Source: Pseudomonas linyingensis (GTDB taxonomy: Bacteria > Pseudomonadota > Gammaproteobacteria > Pseudomonadales > Pseudomonadaceae). Taken from it: a stretch of DNA of 64,000 nucleotides. The notes under the pieces were generated by a model. The model made no database searches. It saw only the letters and a list, made by a program, of their open reading frames with translations, and was not told the origin of the DNA. Positions 20,850-29,203 of this stretch are shown here, piece by piece. The translations under genes and the position numbers were made by a program. Location: assembly GCF_900109175.1 (NCBI RefSeq), contig NZ_FNZE01000002.1, positions 186,001 to 250,000 on the forward strand, in the 5' to 3' direction. Within the stretch, counting starts at the first letter, position 1. Each line of letters begins with the position of its first letter.

Positions 20850-20973
20850 ATCTGGACTTGGCGCAGGAAGCGCGAATCAGAACACGGATCACAGGGATCC
20901 CATCAGGATGGTGGGGCGATAAGGGATGTCAGGAACAGGTCTGCAAGAGCCCCGCTTCGGCGGGGTTTTTTTT
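20850..20973 (+). ncRNA. rsmY: RsmY-type CsrA/RsmA-sequestering small RNA
   Basis: About 124 bases, starting near 20850 by position of the -10 element. It contains seven GGA triplets (20853, 20865, 20886, 20895, 20906, 20924, 20932), several exposed in predicted hairpin loops such as GCGCAGGAAGCGC, and ends in a strong terminator with a TTCG tetraloop. Such RNAs bind RsmA/RsmE and free mRNAs from repression under control of GacS/GacA. The start of the RNA (TGGACTTGGCGCAGGAAGCG) closely resembles rsmY of P. aeruginosa as I remember it. RsmX or RsmZ cannot be fully excluded, but location and sequence favour RsmY. Confidence 0.9.
20950..20973 (+). terminator. Rho-independent terminator of rsmY
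   Basis: Six-bp GC stem CCCCGC / GCGGGG closed by a TTCG tetraloop and followed by eight T (20966-20973). Confidence 0.92.
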
Positions 20974-21013
20974 GTGCCCGATATTTGTCATATGCCGCTA
21001 TTGCGCTCCGATT

Positions 21014-21067
21014 GCATCCGCATCCGCATCCGCATCCGCATCCGCATCCGCATCCGCATCCGCATCC
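21014..21067. repeat. Hexanucleotide microsatellite (GCATCC)9
   Basis: Nine perfect tandem copies of GCATCC lie 40 bases after the rsmY terminator and 60 bases beyond the stop of the AraC gene, outside any real gene. Perfect repeats of this length tend to vary in copy number between strains. Confidence 0.95.
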
Positions 21068-21127
21068 GCTCTGGCACTGGGCGCCCTGGCAGGCCAGCCC
21101 CAGCGGTCGGCCGGGGACGCATGGCAC

Positions 21128-22078
21128 TCAGTGCAGCGCCAGACGCTGCACGCGGTAATCCTTGGGCGACAGCTCGAGTTGCTTCTTGAACGCGCGGCTG
21201 AAGTGCGCCGAGTCCGAAAACCCCCACTTGAAGGCGATCTGGGTGATCGATTCGTGGCGCAGCTGCGGGTTGCCCAGGTCCTCGGCGCTGCGCTGCAGGC
21301 GCAGGCGCTGGATGTAGCGGCAGACGCTGTCGCCGCTGTCCTCGAACAGCCGGTAGAGCTGGCGGATGGAGATGTGCAGGCGCTCGGCCAGGTACTGCGG
21401 GGTCAGCTGCGGCTCCTGCAGCAGCTGGCCGATCAGGCGCTGCGCCTGGTCGCGCAACAGCGCGGCATGGGAGCCCTCGGCCAGGTCGGCGAGGGCAATG
21501 CTGCCGCCGCGCAGGGTGGGCAGCAGCAGGGCGATCAGCGCCTCCTGCAGGGCGCTGCCCTCCGCCTGGGTGCAGCTGTCGTCGGCATCGGCATGGATCT
21601 GCCCGGCCAGGCTGGCCAGCAGGCGCCCGCTGGTGGAGCCCAGCTCCAGCTTGCCGAACAGTCGCTGGCGGGGCGCGAGGTGGCGACACAGCGCGGCGCG
21701 CTCGAGGTGGAAGGACACATGGTCGATGGTATCGGCCGGGAGGATCTCGCAGGCGCGGGTCGAGTCCATCAGCGCCATGTCGCCGGGCGCCAGCTGGATG
21801 CTCAGGTTGTCCTGACGCACCTCGGCATGCCCGCTGCGATTGACGATCAGGAAGCAGTGGCGGTCCTCGCCGTGGTCGCTGCTGCACGCCTGGCGGGCAA
21901 TGCGCCCGGCATTGGTGCGGATGTGCGCCAGCTCCAGGGCGCCGCGCTGCTGCAGGGCGATCTCGCCGATGAAGCGCTCGGCCTGTTCGGACGGCGCGGC
22001 ATCGAAGTGCCCGCAGACGCGCTGCAGATCTTGCTGCCAGTGGTGGAAGCTCTGGCTGATGGCGTGGAAGCTGGACAT
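21128..22078 (-). CDS. AraC-family activator, FeaR type
   Basis: A 316-residue regulator. The N-terminal part (about 35-175) matches the AraC-binding-like domain of FeaR, the activator of aromatic amine breakdown in E. coli, and the C-terminal 100 residues form the double helix-turn-helix (ISIRQLYRLF and WGFSDSAHFSRAFK). It is next to the permease and PuuB-like oxidase genes, whose divergent promoter carries paired TGGCAG-N7-CAAG sites, and is the best candidate to bind them. A second regulator of the same type is at 41844-42815, so the assignment is open. Confidence 0.9.
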   Translation of the reverse strand: MSSFHAISQSFHHWQQDLQRVCGHFDAAPSEQAERFIGEIALQQRGALELAHIRTNAGRIARQACSSDHGEDRHCFLIVNRSGHAEVRQDNLSIQLAPGDMALMDSTRACEILPADTIDHVSFHLERAALCRHLAPRQRLFGKLELGSTSGRLLASLAGQIHADADDSCTQAEGSALQEALIALLLPTLRGGSIALADLAEGSHAALLRDQAQRLIGQLLQEPQLTPQYLAERLHISIRQLYRLFEDSGDSVCRYIQRLRLQRSAEDLGNPQLRHESITQIAFKWGFSDSAHFSRAFKKQLELSPKDYRVQRLALH

Positions 22079-22243
22079 GCGACACCTCCTGCTTGCGGGG
22101 CAGAGACCCGTATCTCGAGAGTGGGGAGCGGTAACATTGTTAATATGTTAGCAATAACCGCGCCAGCCCCGACCCAGTCCACCCCTCAACCCGGCCAGCC
22201 CGCTCGCCACGCGCCCTGCAGCGTTGCGACGCTTGGCGACGCA

Positions 22244-22272
22244 GAAAAAGCAAGGGCGCCACCTGGGCGCCC
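22244..22272 (-). terminator. Terminator after the APC permease
   Basis: Seven-bp GC stem (22254-22260 / 22266-22272) followed on the minus strand, after three bases, by a five-T run (22244-22248 on the plus strand reads AAAAA). Confidence 0.6.
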
Positions 22273-22292
22273 CGGTAACACTTGGGCGGATT

Positions 22293-23714
22293 TCAGCCCT
22301 TGGGCATTTCCGCCTGGAACAGGCCGCGCTTCATCACCAGCTTGACCCACAGGGCGGCGATCACGCTGACGATCAGCAGCACCACGCCGGTCAGGCTGTA
22401 GACGGTCTGGGTCATTTCCGGCGACGGCGAGTTGTTCAGCGCCACGTAGCCCATGCCGAGGATGCCGACCAGTTGCGGCAGCGGGTAGAACGGCGTGCGG
22501 AACGGCCGGGCCAGGCCAGGCTGGCGGCGGCGCAGGACGATCACGTCGAGGTGGGCGATCATGTAGGCCAGCAGCCAGCTGGTCGAGGCGGCGATCAGCA
22601 GGGTGATGATCGAGTCGATGCCCAGCAGCAGGAACGGCAGGGCGATGATGCCGGCCATGAACAGGATCGCCACCCACGGCGTGTTGTAGCGCGGGTGCAG
22701 GCGCTTGAGCTGGGGGAACGACTGGCCGTTGACCGCCATGCCGTGGAGCATGCGCGGCACGGCGGCGAGCACGGTGTTGACGGTGCTGCAGGTGGCGGTG
22801 ATCGCCATCACGGTGGCGACGATCAGCCCGGCCTTGCCGAACACCGCTTCGACGTAGTCGAGGTAGGGCAGCGGCGAGGTGGTCAGGGTGTCCAGCGGCA
22901 GGTAGAGGCTGGCGCCCAGGCAGAACAGGAAGAAGATGGCGAAGATCAGGCACAGCGACAGCATCATCGCCCGCGGCACGTTGCGCTCGGGATTGCGCAC
23001 CTCCTGGATCAGCGGGCAGACGAACTCGACGCCGACCAGCAGCCACATGGCCAGCGCGACCAGACCGAGGAAGCTGCCGTCGAGCACGCCGTCCCAGTTC
23101 CATTCGATGGCACCGGCCAACTCAGCCGGCGGCGGGTTGACGCTGCCGGTGACCGCGCTGAGGCCGACCAGCAGCAGGGCGCTGACCATGGCGAAGGTGA
23201 AGAGGTTCTGCAGGCGGGCGAACACGTCGGTGCCGAGGATGTTCAGCACCGCCAGCACGCCGAGGATGCCCAGCGGCACCACCATTTCGGGGACCAGCCC
23301 CGGGAACAGCTGGCCGATCACCGCATCGACCAGCAGCAGCTCGGCCGACAGGCCGAACATCGCCACCACCACGTAACCGGCGTAGACCGCAACGATGGCG
23401 GGGAAGGGACCGAGCGCCGCCTCGGTGTAGCTGCTGAGGGTACCGCCGGCGCGCGGGAACATCAGCGACAGCTCGGCGAAGGTCAGCGCGTTGCACTGGG
23501 CCAGCAGGAAGGCCACCGCGGCGGCGGCGAGGAAGCCGGCACCGCCGAATCCGATGCCCTGCAGGGCGCTGACCATGCTGCCCTGCACCACCACCACGCC
23601 GATGCAGATGGCGATCATGGTGGCGAAGCCGATGGTCCGGCCCACGGAGCAGGTGCTGCTGGCCGAGGCGGGAAGGGGAGTGTCGGCGACGGCACTCGTT
23701 GTGCTCTTGTTCAT
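22293..23714 (-). CDS. APC-family amino acid/amine permease
   Basis: A 473-residue inner-membrane transporter with about twelve hydrophobic segments and the first-helix signature GFATMIAICIG of the amino acid-polyamine-organocation family. The ATG at 23714 (MNKSTTSAV) was preferred over an upstream in-frame codon that lacks a site. Substrate is inferred from context: it is divergent from a PuuB-like amine oxidase and shares a control region with it, so an amine or its gamma-glutamyl derivative is likely. Confidence 0.85.
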   Translation of the reverse strand: MNKSTTSAVADTPLPASASSTCSVGRTIGFATMIAICIGVVVVQGSMVSALQGIGFGGAGFLAAAAVAFLLAQCNALTFAELSLMFPRAGGTLSSYTEAALGPFPAIVAVYAGYVVVAMFGLSAELLLVDAVIGQLFPGLVPEMVVPLGILGVLAVLNILGTDVFARLQNLFTFAMVSALLLVGLSAVTGSVNPPPAELAGAIEWNWDGVLDGSFLGLVALAMWLLVGVEFVCPLIQEVRNPERNVPRAMMLSLCLIFAIFFLFCLGASLYLPLDTLTTSPLPYLDYVEAVFGKAGLIVATVMAITATCSTVNTVLAAVPRMLHGMAVNGQSFPQLKRLHPRYNTPWVAILFMAGIIALPFLLLGIDSIITLLIAASTSWLLAYMIAHLDVIVLRRRQPGLARPFRTPFYPLPQLVGILGMGYVALNNSPSPEMTQTVYSLTGVVLLIVSVIAALWVKLVMKRGLFQAEMPKG

Positions 23715-23848
23715 ACGCGTATCTCGTTGCGGATAAGGGGGTGGCACTACCGGTGCCGCTCAGGCCCGCCGGCCGCGTTGCTGCAGGGGTGCAGTCCGCG
23801 TGGTCGGTCGAAGTCATCCGGATCATTGAGCAACGCCGCCAGGCGAGT

Positions 23849-23948
23849 CTTGCCTCTGCGTGCCGCGGCACTTGTCCGTGGTTGCCAAGCGAGTGAGGAG
23901 GCGGGGCTCTGGCAGTGCTGGGCAAGAAATCTGGCAGGCAGGGACAAG
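23849..23948. promoter_or_regulatory. Divergent operator: two reverse and two forward TGGCAG-N7-CAAG sites
   Basis: Forward sites at 23910-23926 and 23932-23948 (both exact TGGCAG-N7-CAAG, 22 bp apart) point to the oxidase gene; TAATTG follows 22 bases later as a possible -10. Reverse sites at 23849-23865 and 23871-23887 (near matches, 22 bp apart) point to the permease; a -10-like AATGAT lies the same distance downstream on the minus strand. The layout is typical of an AraC-type activator bound in tandem next to the -35 region. Confidence 0.75.
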
Positions 23949-24065
23949 ACGAGGTGTCGGGCGGGGGGCCTAATTGAGGCCATGAAATGCGGCGGTAATC
24001 TGGCTGTGCGGGGAAGTCCCGGGTACGCCAGGCCGGTAACGTCAACGTCCCCCCTGGACTGCGCC

Positions 24066-25364
24066 ATGATCAATATCGAAACGCCTACCTACTACACGGC
24101 CACCAAGAAGTACGAGCTGAGCTTTCCGTCCCTGGAAGAGGATCTCGAAGCGGACGTCGTGGTGATCGGCGGCGGCTTCTCCGGCATCAACACCGCGCTC
24201 GAGCTGGCCGAGAAAGGCATCACCAACATCGTCGTGCTGGAAGGCCGCTACATCGGCTTCGGCGGCTCCGGACGCAACGGCGGCCAGGTGATGGCCGGCA
24301 TCGGCCACGACCTCGAGGCGATCAAGAGCGACGTCGGCGAGGACGGTCTGCGTCGCATCTTCGAGATCAGCGACCAGGGCGCGCAGATCATCAAGGCGCG
24401 TATCGACAAGTACGCCATCGACGCCGACTTCCGCCACGGCTACGGCTACATGGGCTTCAACGCCCGCCAGGAGAAGACCCTGCGCGCCTGGGAGAGCGAG
24501 TTCAAGAAGCTCGCCCCGCACCAGGAGATCGAGATGCTCACCGGCTCCGACGTCAAGCGCATCGTCGGCTCCGATGCCTACAGCTGCGGCCTGCTGCACA
24601 TGGGCGGCGGCCACGTGCACTCGCTGAACCTGCTGCTCGGCGAGGCCAAGGCGCTGGCCAGCCATGGCGTGAAGATCTTCGAATACAGCCCGGCGCTCGA
24701 GGTCAGCTATGGAGAGCGGGTGACCGTGCGCACCGCCAAGGGCACGGTCAAGGCCAGCAAGCTGCTGTGGGCCTGCGACAGCTTCCTCAACAAGCTGGAG
24801 CCGGAGCTGCACAAGAGCACCATCAACACCTACGCCTTCCAGATCATGACCGAGCCGCTGTCCGACGAGCTGATCCAGCGCATCAGCCCGATCCGCGGCG
24901 CCTACAGCGACATCCGCCCGGTGATCGACTACTACCGGGTCACCAACGAAAACCGCCTGCTGTTCGGCGCCGCCACGCCTCTGGTCGAGCACATCCCCAG
25001 CGACCTGAAGGCCTGGAACCGCAACCTGATGCTGAAAATCTTCCCCTACCTCAAGGACGTGAAGATCGACCTGGCCTGGGGCGGGCCGATGGCCTGCAGC
25101 GCCAACCTGTTCCCGCAGATCGGCACCCTGCCGGGGCGGCCCAACGCCTTCTTCGTGCAGGGCTACTCGGGCTTCGGCGTCACCCCCAGCCACATCGTCT
25201 GCAAGGTGCTGGCCGAGGGCATGAGCGAAGGTTCGGCGCGCTACGACCTGATCAGCTCGGTACGCCGCGCCGCGATCCCCGGCAAGGACCAGTTCCGCGC
25301 CCTGCTGCTGACCGGCGGCAAGTGCTGGCACCAGGCGTCCGGCTACTGGACCGGCCGCCGCTAA
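24066..25364 (+). CDS. PuuB-like FAD-dependent amine oxidase
   Basis: A 432-residue DAO-family flavoenzyme. The dinucleotide-binding motif VVVIGGGFSGINTA is at residues 31-44, followed by GSGRNGGQV, the block typical of gamma-glutamylputrescine oxidase (PuuB/PauB) and relatives. It should oxidise an amine or N-acylated amine to the aldehyde with release of ammonia in the cytosol. The ATG at 24066 gives MINIETPTYY; a much longer open frame upstream is antisense to the permease and is not coding. A small cupin gene follows after 35 bases. Confidence 0.9.
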   Translation: MINIETPTYYTATKKYELSFPSLEEDLEADVVVIGGGFSGINTALELAEKGITNIVVLEGRYIGFGGSGRNGGQVMAGIGHDLEAIKSDVGEDGLRRIFEISDQGAQIIKARIDKYAIDADFRHGYGYMGFNARQEKTLRAWESEFKKLAPHQEIEMLTGSDVKRIVGSDAYSCGLLHMGGGHVHSLNLLLGEAKALASHGVKIFEYSPALEVSYGERVTVRTAKGTVKASKLLWACDSFLNKLEPELHKSTINTYAFQIMTEPLSDELIQRISPIRGAYSDIRPVIDYYRVTNENRLLFGAATPLVEHIPSDLKAWNRNLMLKIFPYLKDVKIDLAWGGPMACSANLFPQIGTLPGRPNAFFVQGYSGFGVTPSHIVCKVLAEGMSEGSARYDLISSVRRAAIPGKDQFRALLLTGGKCWHQASGYWTGRR

Positions 25365-25399
25365 CCATTCGCAACACCCATTTTCACGAGGAGCAACTG

Positions 25400-25759
25400 A
25401 TGTATCCGATCAAGCAAGGCACCACCATCGCCGAACTGGACGCCTGGGGCACCGTCGCCGATCTCGGCTCGGAGATTCTCGAAGGCGAGGGCAAGGCCTT
25501 CGGCAAGATGACCTTCGGCGCGCCGACCGACCCGGTCAGCTCCGCCTACTTCGGCGTGACCCGCAGCAAGTTCCGCATGGTCTACCCGTTCAACGAGCAG
25601 GCCACCGTGGTCAGCGGCGAAGTGACCCTGACCGACGAGTCCACCGGCCAGGCCACCACCTACAAGGCCGGGGACAGCTGGTTCGTCGCCAAGGGCACCC
25701 CGGTGCTGTGGGACGTCACCAGCGAGGCCTTCGTCAAGCACTACTTCGCCGTGGTCTGA
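25400..25759 (+). CDS. Cupin-fold protein (DUF861/Cupin_3)
   Basis: A 119-residue single-domain cupin. Proteins of this group often sit beside PuuB-like oxidases in amine gene clusters; their role is unknown, with sugar- or ureidoglycine-type chemistry known for distant relatives. GAGGAG lies upstream of the ATG. It is cotranscribed with the oxidase and ends 23 bases before a strong terminator. Confidence 0.85.
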   Translation: MYPIKQGTTIAELDAWGTVADLGSEILEGEGKAFGKMTFGAPTDPVSSAYFGVTRSKFRMVYPFNEQATVVSGEVTLTDESTGQATTYKAGDSWFVAKGTPVLWDVTSEAFVKHYFAVV

Positions 25760-25782
25760 ACCGCCCGCTGCGCAACTGCAAG

Positions 25783-25812
25783 CGCCCCTCCGGGCTTCCG
25801 GAGGGGCGTTTT
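25783..25812 (+). terminator. Rho-independent terminator of the oxidase-cupin operon
   Basis: Perfect 11-bp stem (25783-25793 / 25798-25808), GCTT loop, then TTTT. Confidence 0.9.
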
Positions 25813-25859
25813 GCATTCTGGCGGCGGAATCTTCCGCAACCGCCCCCTCCGGCTCAGCC

Positions 25860-25898
25860 TGGCACGCTCAGCCAAGTGGGCAGGCAGGCAGATGCAAG
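25860..25898 (+). promoter_or_regulatory. Tandem TGGCAG-N7-CAAG operator of porin operon 1
   Basis: TGGCAC-N7-CAAG at 25860-25876 and AGGCAG-N7-CAAG at 25882-25898, 22 bp apart. A -10-like ATTAAT follows about 22 bases after the second site, and the porin start is 150 bases downstream. Confidence 0.7.
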
Positions 25899-26047
25899 CT
25901 AGTTACGATGTAATCATGGATTAATCTTCCTGCGCACGGATGACGCATACCTGCCGCGAGGCGCACCGAGGAGCATGGCCTGATCAACAGGATGCCTGGC
26001 CACACGGCGGCCCGCGGCCTATTCCAACAACAAGAGCAGAGGTAAGC

Positions 26048-27376
26048 ATGATCACGGGCAAGGGCCTGCAGGGCTCGCTACTAGCCATGGCGATAGCCCT
26101 GGCATCGGCCGGCGCGTCGGCCTACGAACTCCACTCCGCGGATGGGCTGACGGTCAACCTGAACGTCCAGGGCGCCTTCGGGGTGTTCCACAGCGACGAG
26201 AGTTACAATCAGGGTGGTCCGATCGATCCGGGTTCGGTGACTTGGCAGGAAGGCTTCCTGCGCTACGGCCTGAGCGGCGAGCAGCGTTTCGCCGGTGCGG
26301 CCGATTCCTCGCTGTACGGCGAGTTCAATGTGGTCAGCAATGGCACCTGGGGCGAGGGCGATGCCGCCGGCTACACCGACGGCAGTGAGCGGCGCACTGC
26401 CGTCGACAAGGCCTACGGCGGCTGGCGCTCGGGCGACCTGTTCCCGGCGCTCGGCAAGGACGGCATCGACTTCTCCGCCGGCAGCCAGAAAGTCAAGGTC
26501 GGCGACGGCTTCATCATCAACGGCGACGGTTTGAGCGTCGGAAAGAACTTCGGCGATGGCAGCCGCGACCGTGGCGGCGCCTACTACCTGACCGCGCGCA
26601 ACGCCTTCGACCAGACCGCCTGGCTGCGCCTAGGCGGCAAGCAGGGCTGGCGCGGCGACCTCATCTGGATCAAGTCTGACAACGAGGTGAAGGCCAAGCC
26701 GGAGTTGGGTGTGGCGGTGCTCGAGCATGTCGCCGAGGCCGGCACCCTGGGCCTCACCTACGTCAAGGGGCTGGACGTCGACGACAAGCTGGCCAACCCG
26801 TTCAGCGCCCAGCGCGATGACCTGGAGGTGGTCAGCCTGCGCGGCCAGGGTAACGCCTGGGTCGAGGACTTGTTCCTGTCCTTCGAGTACGCCAGCCAGG
26901 ACAAGCCGCGGGGCGATGAGAGCGCTTGGTACGTCGAGGGCGGCTGGACCTTCTCCGACGTCGCCTGGCAGCCGCGCGTCGGCTACCGCTACACCCGCTA
27001 CTCGGAAGACTACGACCCGCTGTTCAGCGGCTTCAGCCGCGGCTACGGCACCTGGTTCCAGGGCGAGGTCGCCGGCAACTACTCCGGACCGTTCCAGCGC
27101 AACGCCGGCATCCACATGGCCAGCTTGGGGCTGACCCCCCGCCCCGACGTGGCGATGGGCGTGCTGTACTTTGACTTCGACACCCTCGATCGCAGCCAGG
27201 GCGACCTGAGCGGCAAGGAACTGGATCTGTATCTGGACTGGACCGTCGGCCACTTCACCATCAGCCCGCTGGTCGGCCTGTACCAGCCGGAGAAGAGCGC
27301 CGAGCAGGGCGGTTCGCAGCAGGGCAGCGACGACCTCAACCTGTACAGCCAGCTGGTGGTGTCCTTCGGCTTCTGA
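26048..27376 (+). CDS. Outer-membrane porin, paralog 1
   Basis: A 442-residue predicted outer-membrane beta-barrel: signal peptide cut near ASA-YEL (residue 26), alternating amphipathic strands and a C-terminal Phe. I do not know a named family; two paralogs sharing blocks such as [14 protein letters not shown](I/L)ING and FDFDTLD lie at 31666-33015 and 37890-39227. It probably admits a substrate of the island into the periplasm. GAGG precedes the ATG. First gene of an operon with the sulfatase (79 bases) and the octaheme cytochrome. Confidence 0.8.
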   Translation: MITGKGLQGSLLAMAIALASAGASAYELHSADGLTVNLNVQGAFGVFHSDESYNQGGPIDPGSVTWQEGFLRYGLSGEQRFAGAADSSLYGEFNVVSNGTWGEGDAAGYTDGSERRTAVDKAYGGWRSGDLFPALGKDGIDFSAGSQKVKVGDGFIINGDGLSVGKNFGDGSRDRGGAYYLTARNAFDQTAWLRLGGKQGWRGDLIWIKSDNEVKAKPELGVAVLEHVAEAGTLGLTYVKGLDVDDKLANPFSAQRDDLEVVSLRGQGNAWVEDLFLSFEYASQDKPRGDESAWYVEGGWTFSDVAWQPRVGYRYTRYSEDYDPLFSGFSRGYGTWFQGEVAGNYSGPFQRNAGIHMASLGLTPRPDVAMGVLYFDFDTLDRSQGDLSGKELDLYLDWTVGHFTISPLVGLYQPEKSAEQGGSQQGSDDLNLYSQLVVSFGF

Positions 27377-27455
27377 GCCCGCGCCGCCGGCATCCCCGTC
27401 GGCGGCCTGCAGACCCACATCCACAGTGCTCTTCAAATTCGCAGGAGACACCACG

Positions 27456-29141
27456 ATGCACAAACAACTGTCCGGCCTCGCCTTGGCCGTAGCGCTCGCC
27501 ATACCCGCGCTTTCGCTCAGCCCGCTCGCCCAGGCCGCGTCCACCGATCCGGCCCGCCCCAACATCCTGCTGATCGTCGCCGACGACATGGGACAGGCCG
27601 ATCTGGGCAGCTTTGGCGGCGAGATCGAGACCCCCAACCTGGACTCCCTGGCCGCCTCGGGCGTGCGCATGGGCAACTTCCAGGCCGCGCCGGCCTGCTC
27701 GCCGACCCGCGCCGCGCTGCTGACCGGCGTCGATCCCCACCTGGCCGGACTCGGCAACATGGCCGAGGAGCTGGCGCCCAACCAGGAGGGCAAGCCGGGC
27801 TATGAGGGCCACCTCAACGAGCGGGTGGTCACCGTCGCCTCGCTGCTCAGGGACGCCGGCTACAATACCTACCTGGCCGGCAAGTGGCATCTCGGCAAGA
27901 GCGCGGATACCGGCCCGGACGACCGCGGCTTCGAGCACTCCTTCACCCTGCTCAGCGGCGGGGCGAGCCACTGGCCGGACATGCGCCCCGCCTACGCGCC
28001 GACCCCGGACGCCAAGGCGCCCTATGCCGAAGACGGCAAGCCGCTCGACAAGCTGCCGGCGAGCTTCCAGTACTCGTCGCAGTTCTACGCCAACAAGATG
28101 ATCGACTACATCGCGGCCGACAGGGACAGCGGCAAGCCGTTCTTCGGCATGCTCAGCTTCACCGCGCCGCACTGGCCGCTGCAGGCGCCGGACGAGGCCA
28201 TCGCCAAGTACCGCGGCCGCTACGACGCCGGCTACGACGCGCTGCTCGCCCAGCGCCTGCAGAAACAGAAGGAACTGGGGCTGATTCCCGCCGATGCCGA
28301 AGGCGCGGCGCGGCCGCCCAAGGGCAAGGCGTGGGACAGCCTGACGCCGGAGCAGAAGAAGGTCGAGGCGCGGGCGATGGAGGTCTATGCGGCGATGATC
28401 GACCAGATGGACGTGCATACCGGACGGGTCTTCGACTACCTGAAGCGCAACGGCCTGTACGACAACACCATCGTGGTGTTCATCTCCGACAACGGCGCGG
28501 AAGGCCACGACCTCGACGAGACCTGGCCGGCTGCCCTGTTCCCGCAGATCCGCAAGGTGGTCGACGAGACCCACGACTTCAGCTACGCGCAGATGGGCCG
28601 CCCCGGCTCTTACACCCTGTACGGGCCGAACTGGGCGCGGGTGTCGGCCCCGGCGCTCAGCCTGCACAAGGGCTTCGCCACCGAGGGCGGCACCCGCACC
28701 GCCGGCATCCTGCGGGTTCCCGGCGTGACCAGGAGCGGGCAGATCGTCCGCGAGCTGGTCACCGTCAAGGACTTCACCCCCACGCTGCTGGAACTGGCCG
28801 GCGTCAAGCATCCGGGCATCAGCTACCAGGGCCGCGCGGTCGAGCCGATGTCGGGGGTGTCGATCCTGCCGCTGCTCAAGGGCGAGAAGGTCGCCGAGCG
28901 GCCGTACGGCGGCGAGCTGTTCGGCAAGCGTTTCGTCCGCCAGGGCGACTGGAAGCTGGTGCACATGCCCAAGCCCTGGGGCACCGGCGCGTGGCAGCTG
29001 TTCAATCTGCGCAGCGACCTGGCCGAGCGCCACGACCTGAGCGCCAAGCACCCGGAGAAGGTGGCCGAGCTGCAGCAGTTGTGGGCACAGTACGCCCACG
29101 ACAACAACGTGATCCTGCCCGATCAGGTCAGCGGTTACTGA
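27456..29141 (+). CDS. Periplasmic arylsulfatase
   Basis: A 561-residue type I sulfatase with a signal peptide (cleavage near AQA-AST, residue 27). Cys81 in ACSPTRAALLTG is the CxPxR formylglycine site, Asp43-Asp44 in IVADDMG bind the metal, and GKWHLGK carries the next active-site residues. It should hydrolyse a sulfate ester outside the cytosol. It needs a formylglycine-generating enzyme, not encoded in this window. Its place between a porin and a multiheme cytochrome, in a regulon of amine oxidation, suggests a sulfated aromatic substrate; that link is inference. Confidence 0.92.
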   Translation: MHKQLSGLALAVALAIPALSLSPLAQAASTDPARPNILLIVADDMGQADLGSFGGEIETPNLDSLAASGVRMGNFQAAPACSPTRAALLTGVDPHLAGLGNMAEELAPNQEGKPGYEGHLNERVVTVASLLRDAGYNTYLAGKWHLGKSADTGPDDRGFEHSFTLLSGGASHWPDMRPAYAPTPDAKAPYAEDGKPLDKLPASFQYSSQFYANKMIDYIAADRDSGKPFFGMLSFTAPHWPLQAPDEAIAKYRGRYDAGYDALLAQRLQKQKELGLIPADAEGAARPPKGKAWDSLTPEQKKVEARAMEVYAAMIDQMDVHTGRVFDYLKRNGLYDNTIVVFISDNGAEGHDLDETWPAALFPQIRKVVDETHDFSYAQMGRPGSYTLYGPNWARVSAPALSLHKGFATEGGTRTAGILRVPGVTRSGQIVRELVTVKDFTPTLLELAGVKHPGISYQGRAVEPMSGVSILPLLKGEKVAERPYGGELFGKRFVRQGDWKLVHMPKPWGTGAWQLFNLRSDLAERHDLSAKHPEKVAELQQLWAQYAHDNNVILPDQVSGY

Positions 29142-29203
29142 GTGCGGCCAGCCGAGCGGGGCGGGCGCCGACCAGCTCGGCTGCAGAACGAGAGAGACGG
29201 ACG

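Noticed and set aside
21014-21067. CRISPR array or coding repeat
   Set aside because: The repeat is a six-base unit without spacers, and the frames that cross it (plus and minus) have no support as genes.
22224-24065. An open frame that would extend the PuuB-like protein by 614 residues
   Set aside because: The extension is antisense to the APC permease and runs through the divergent operator; the family begins near the ATG at 24066.
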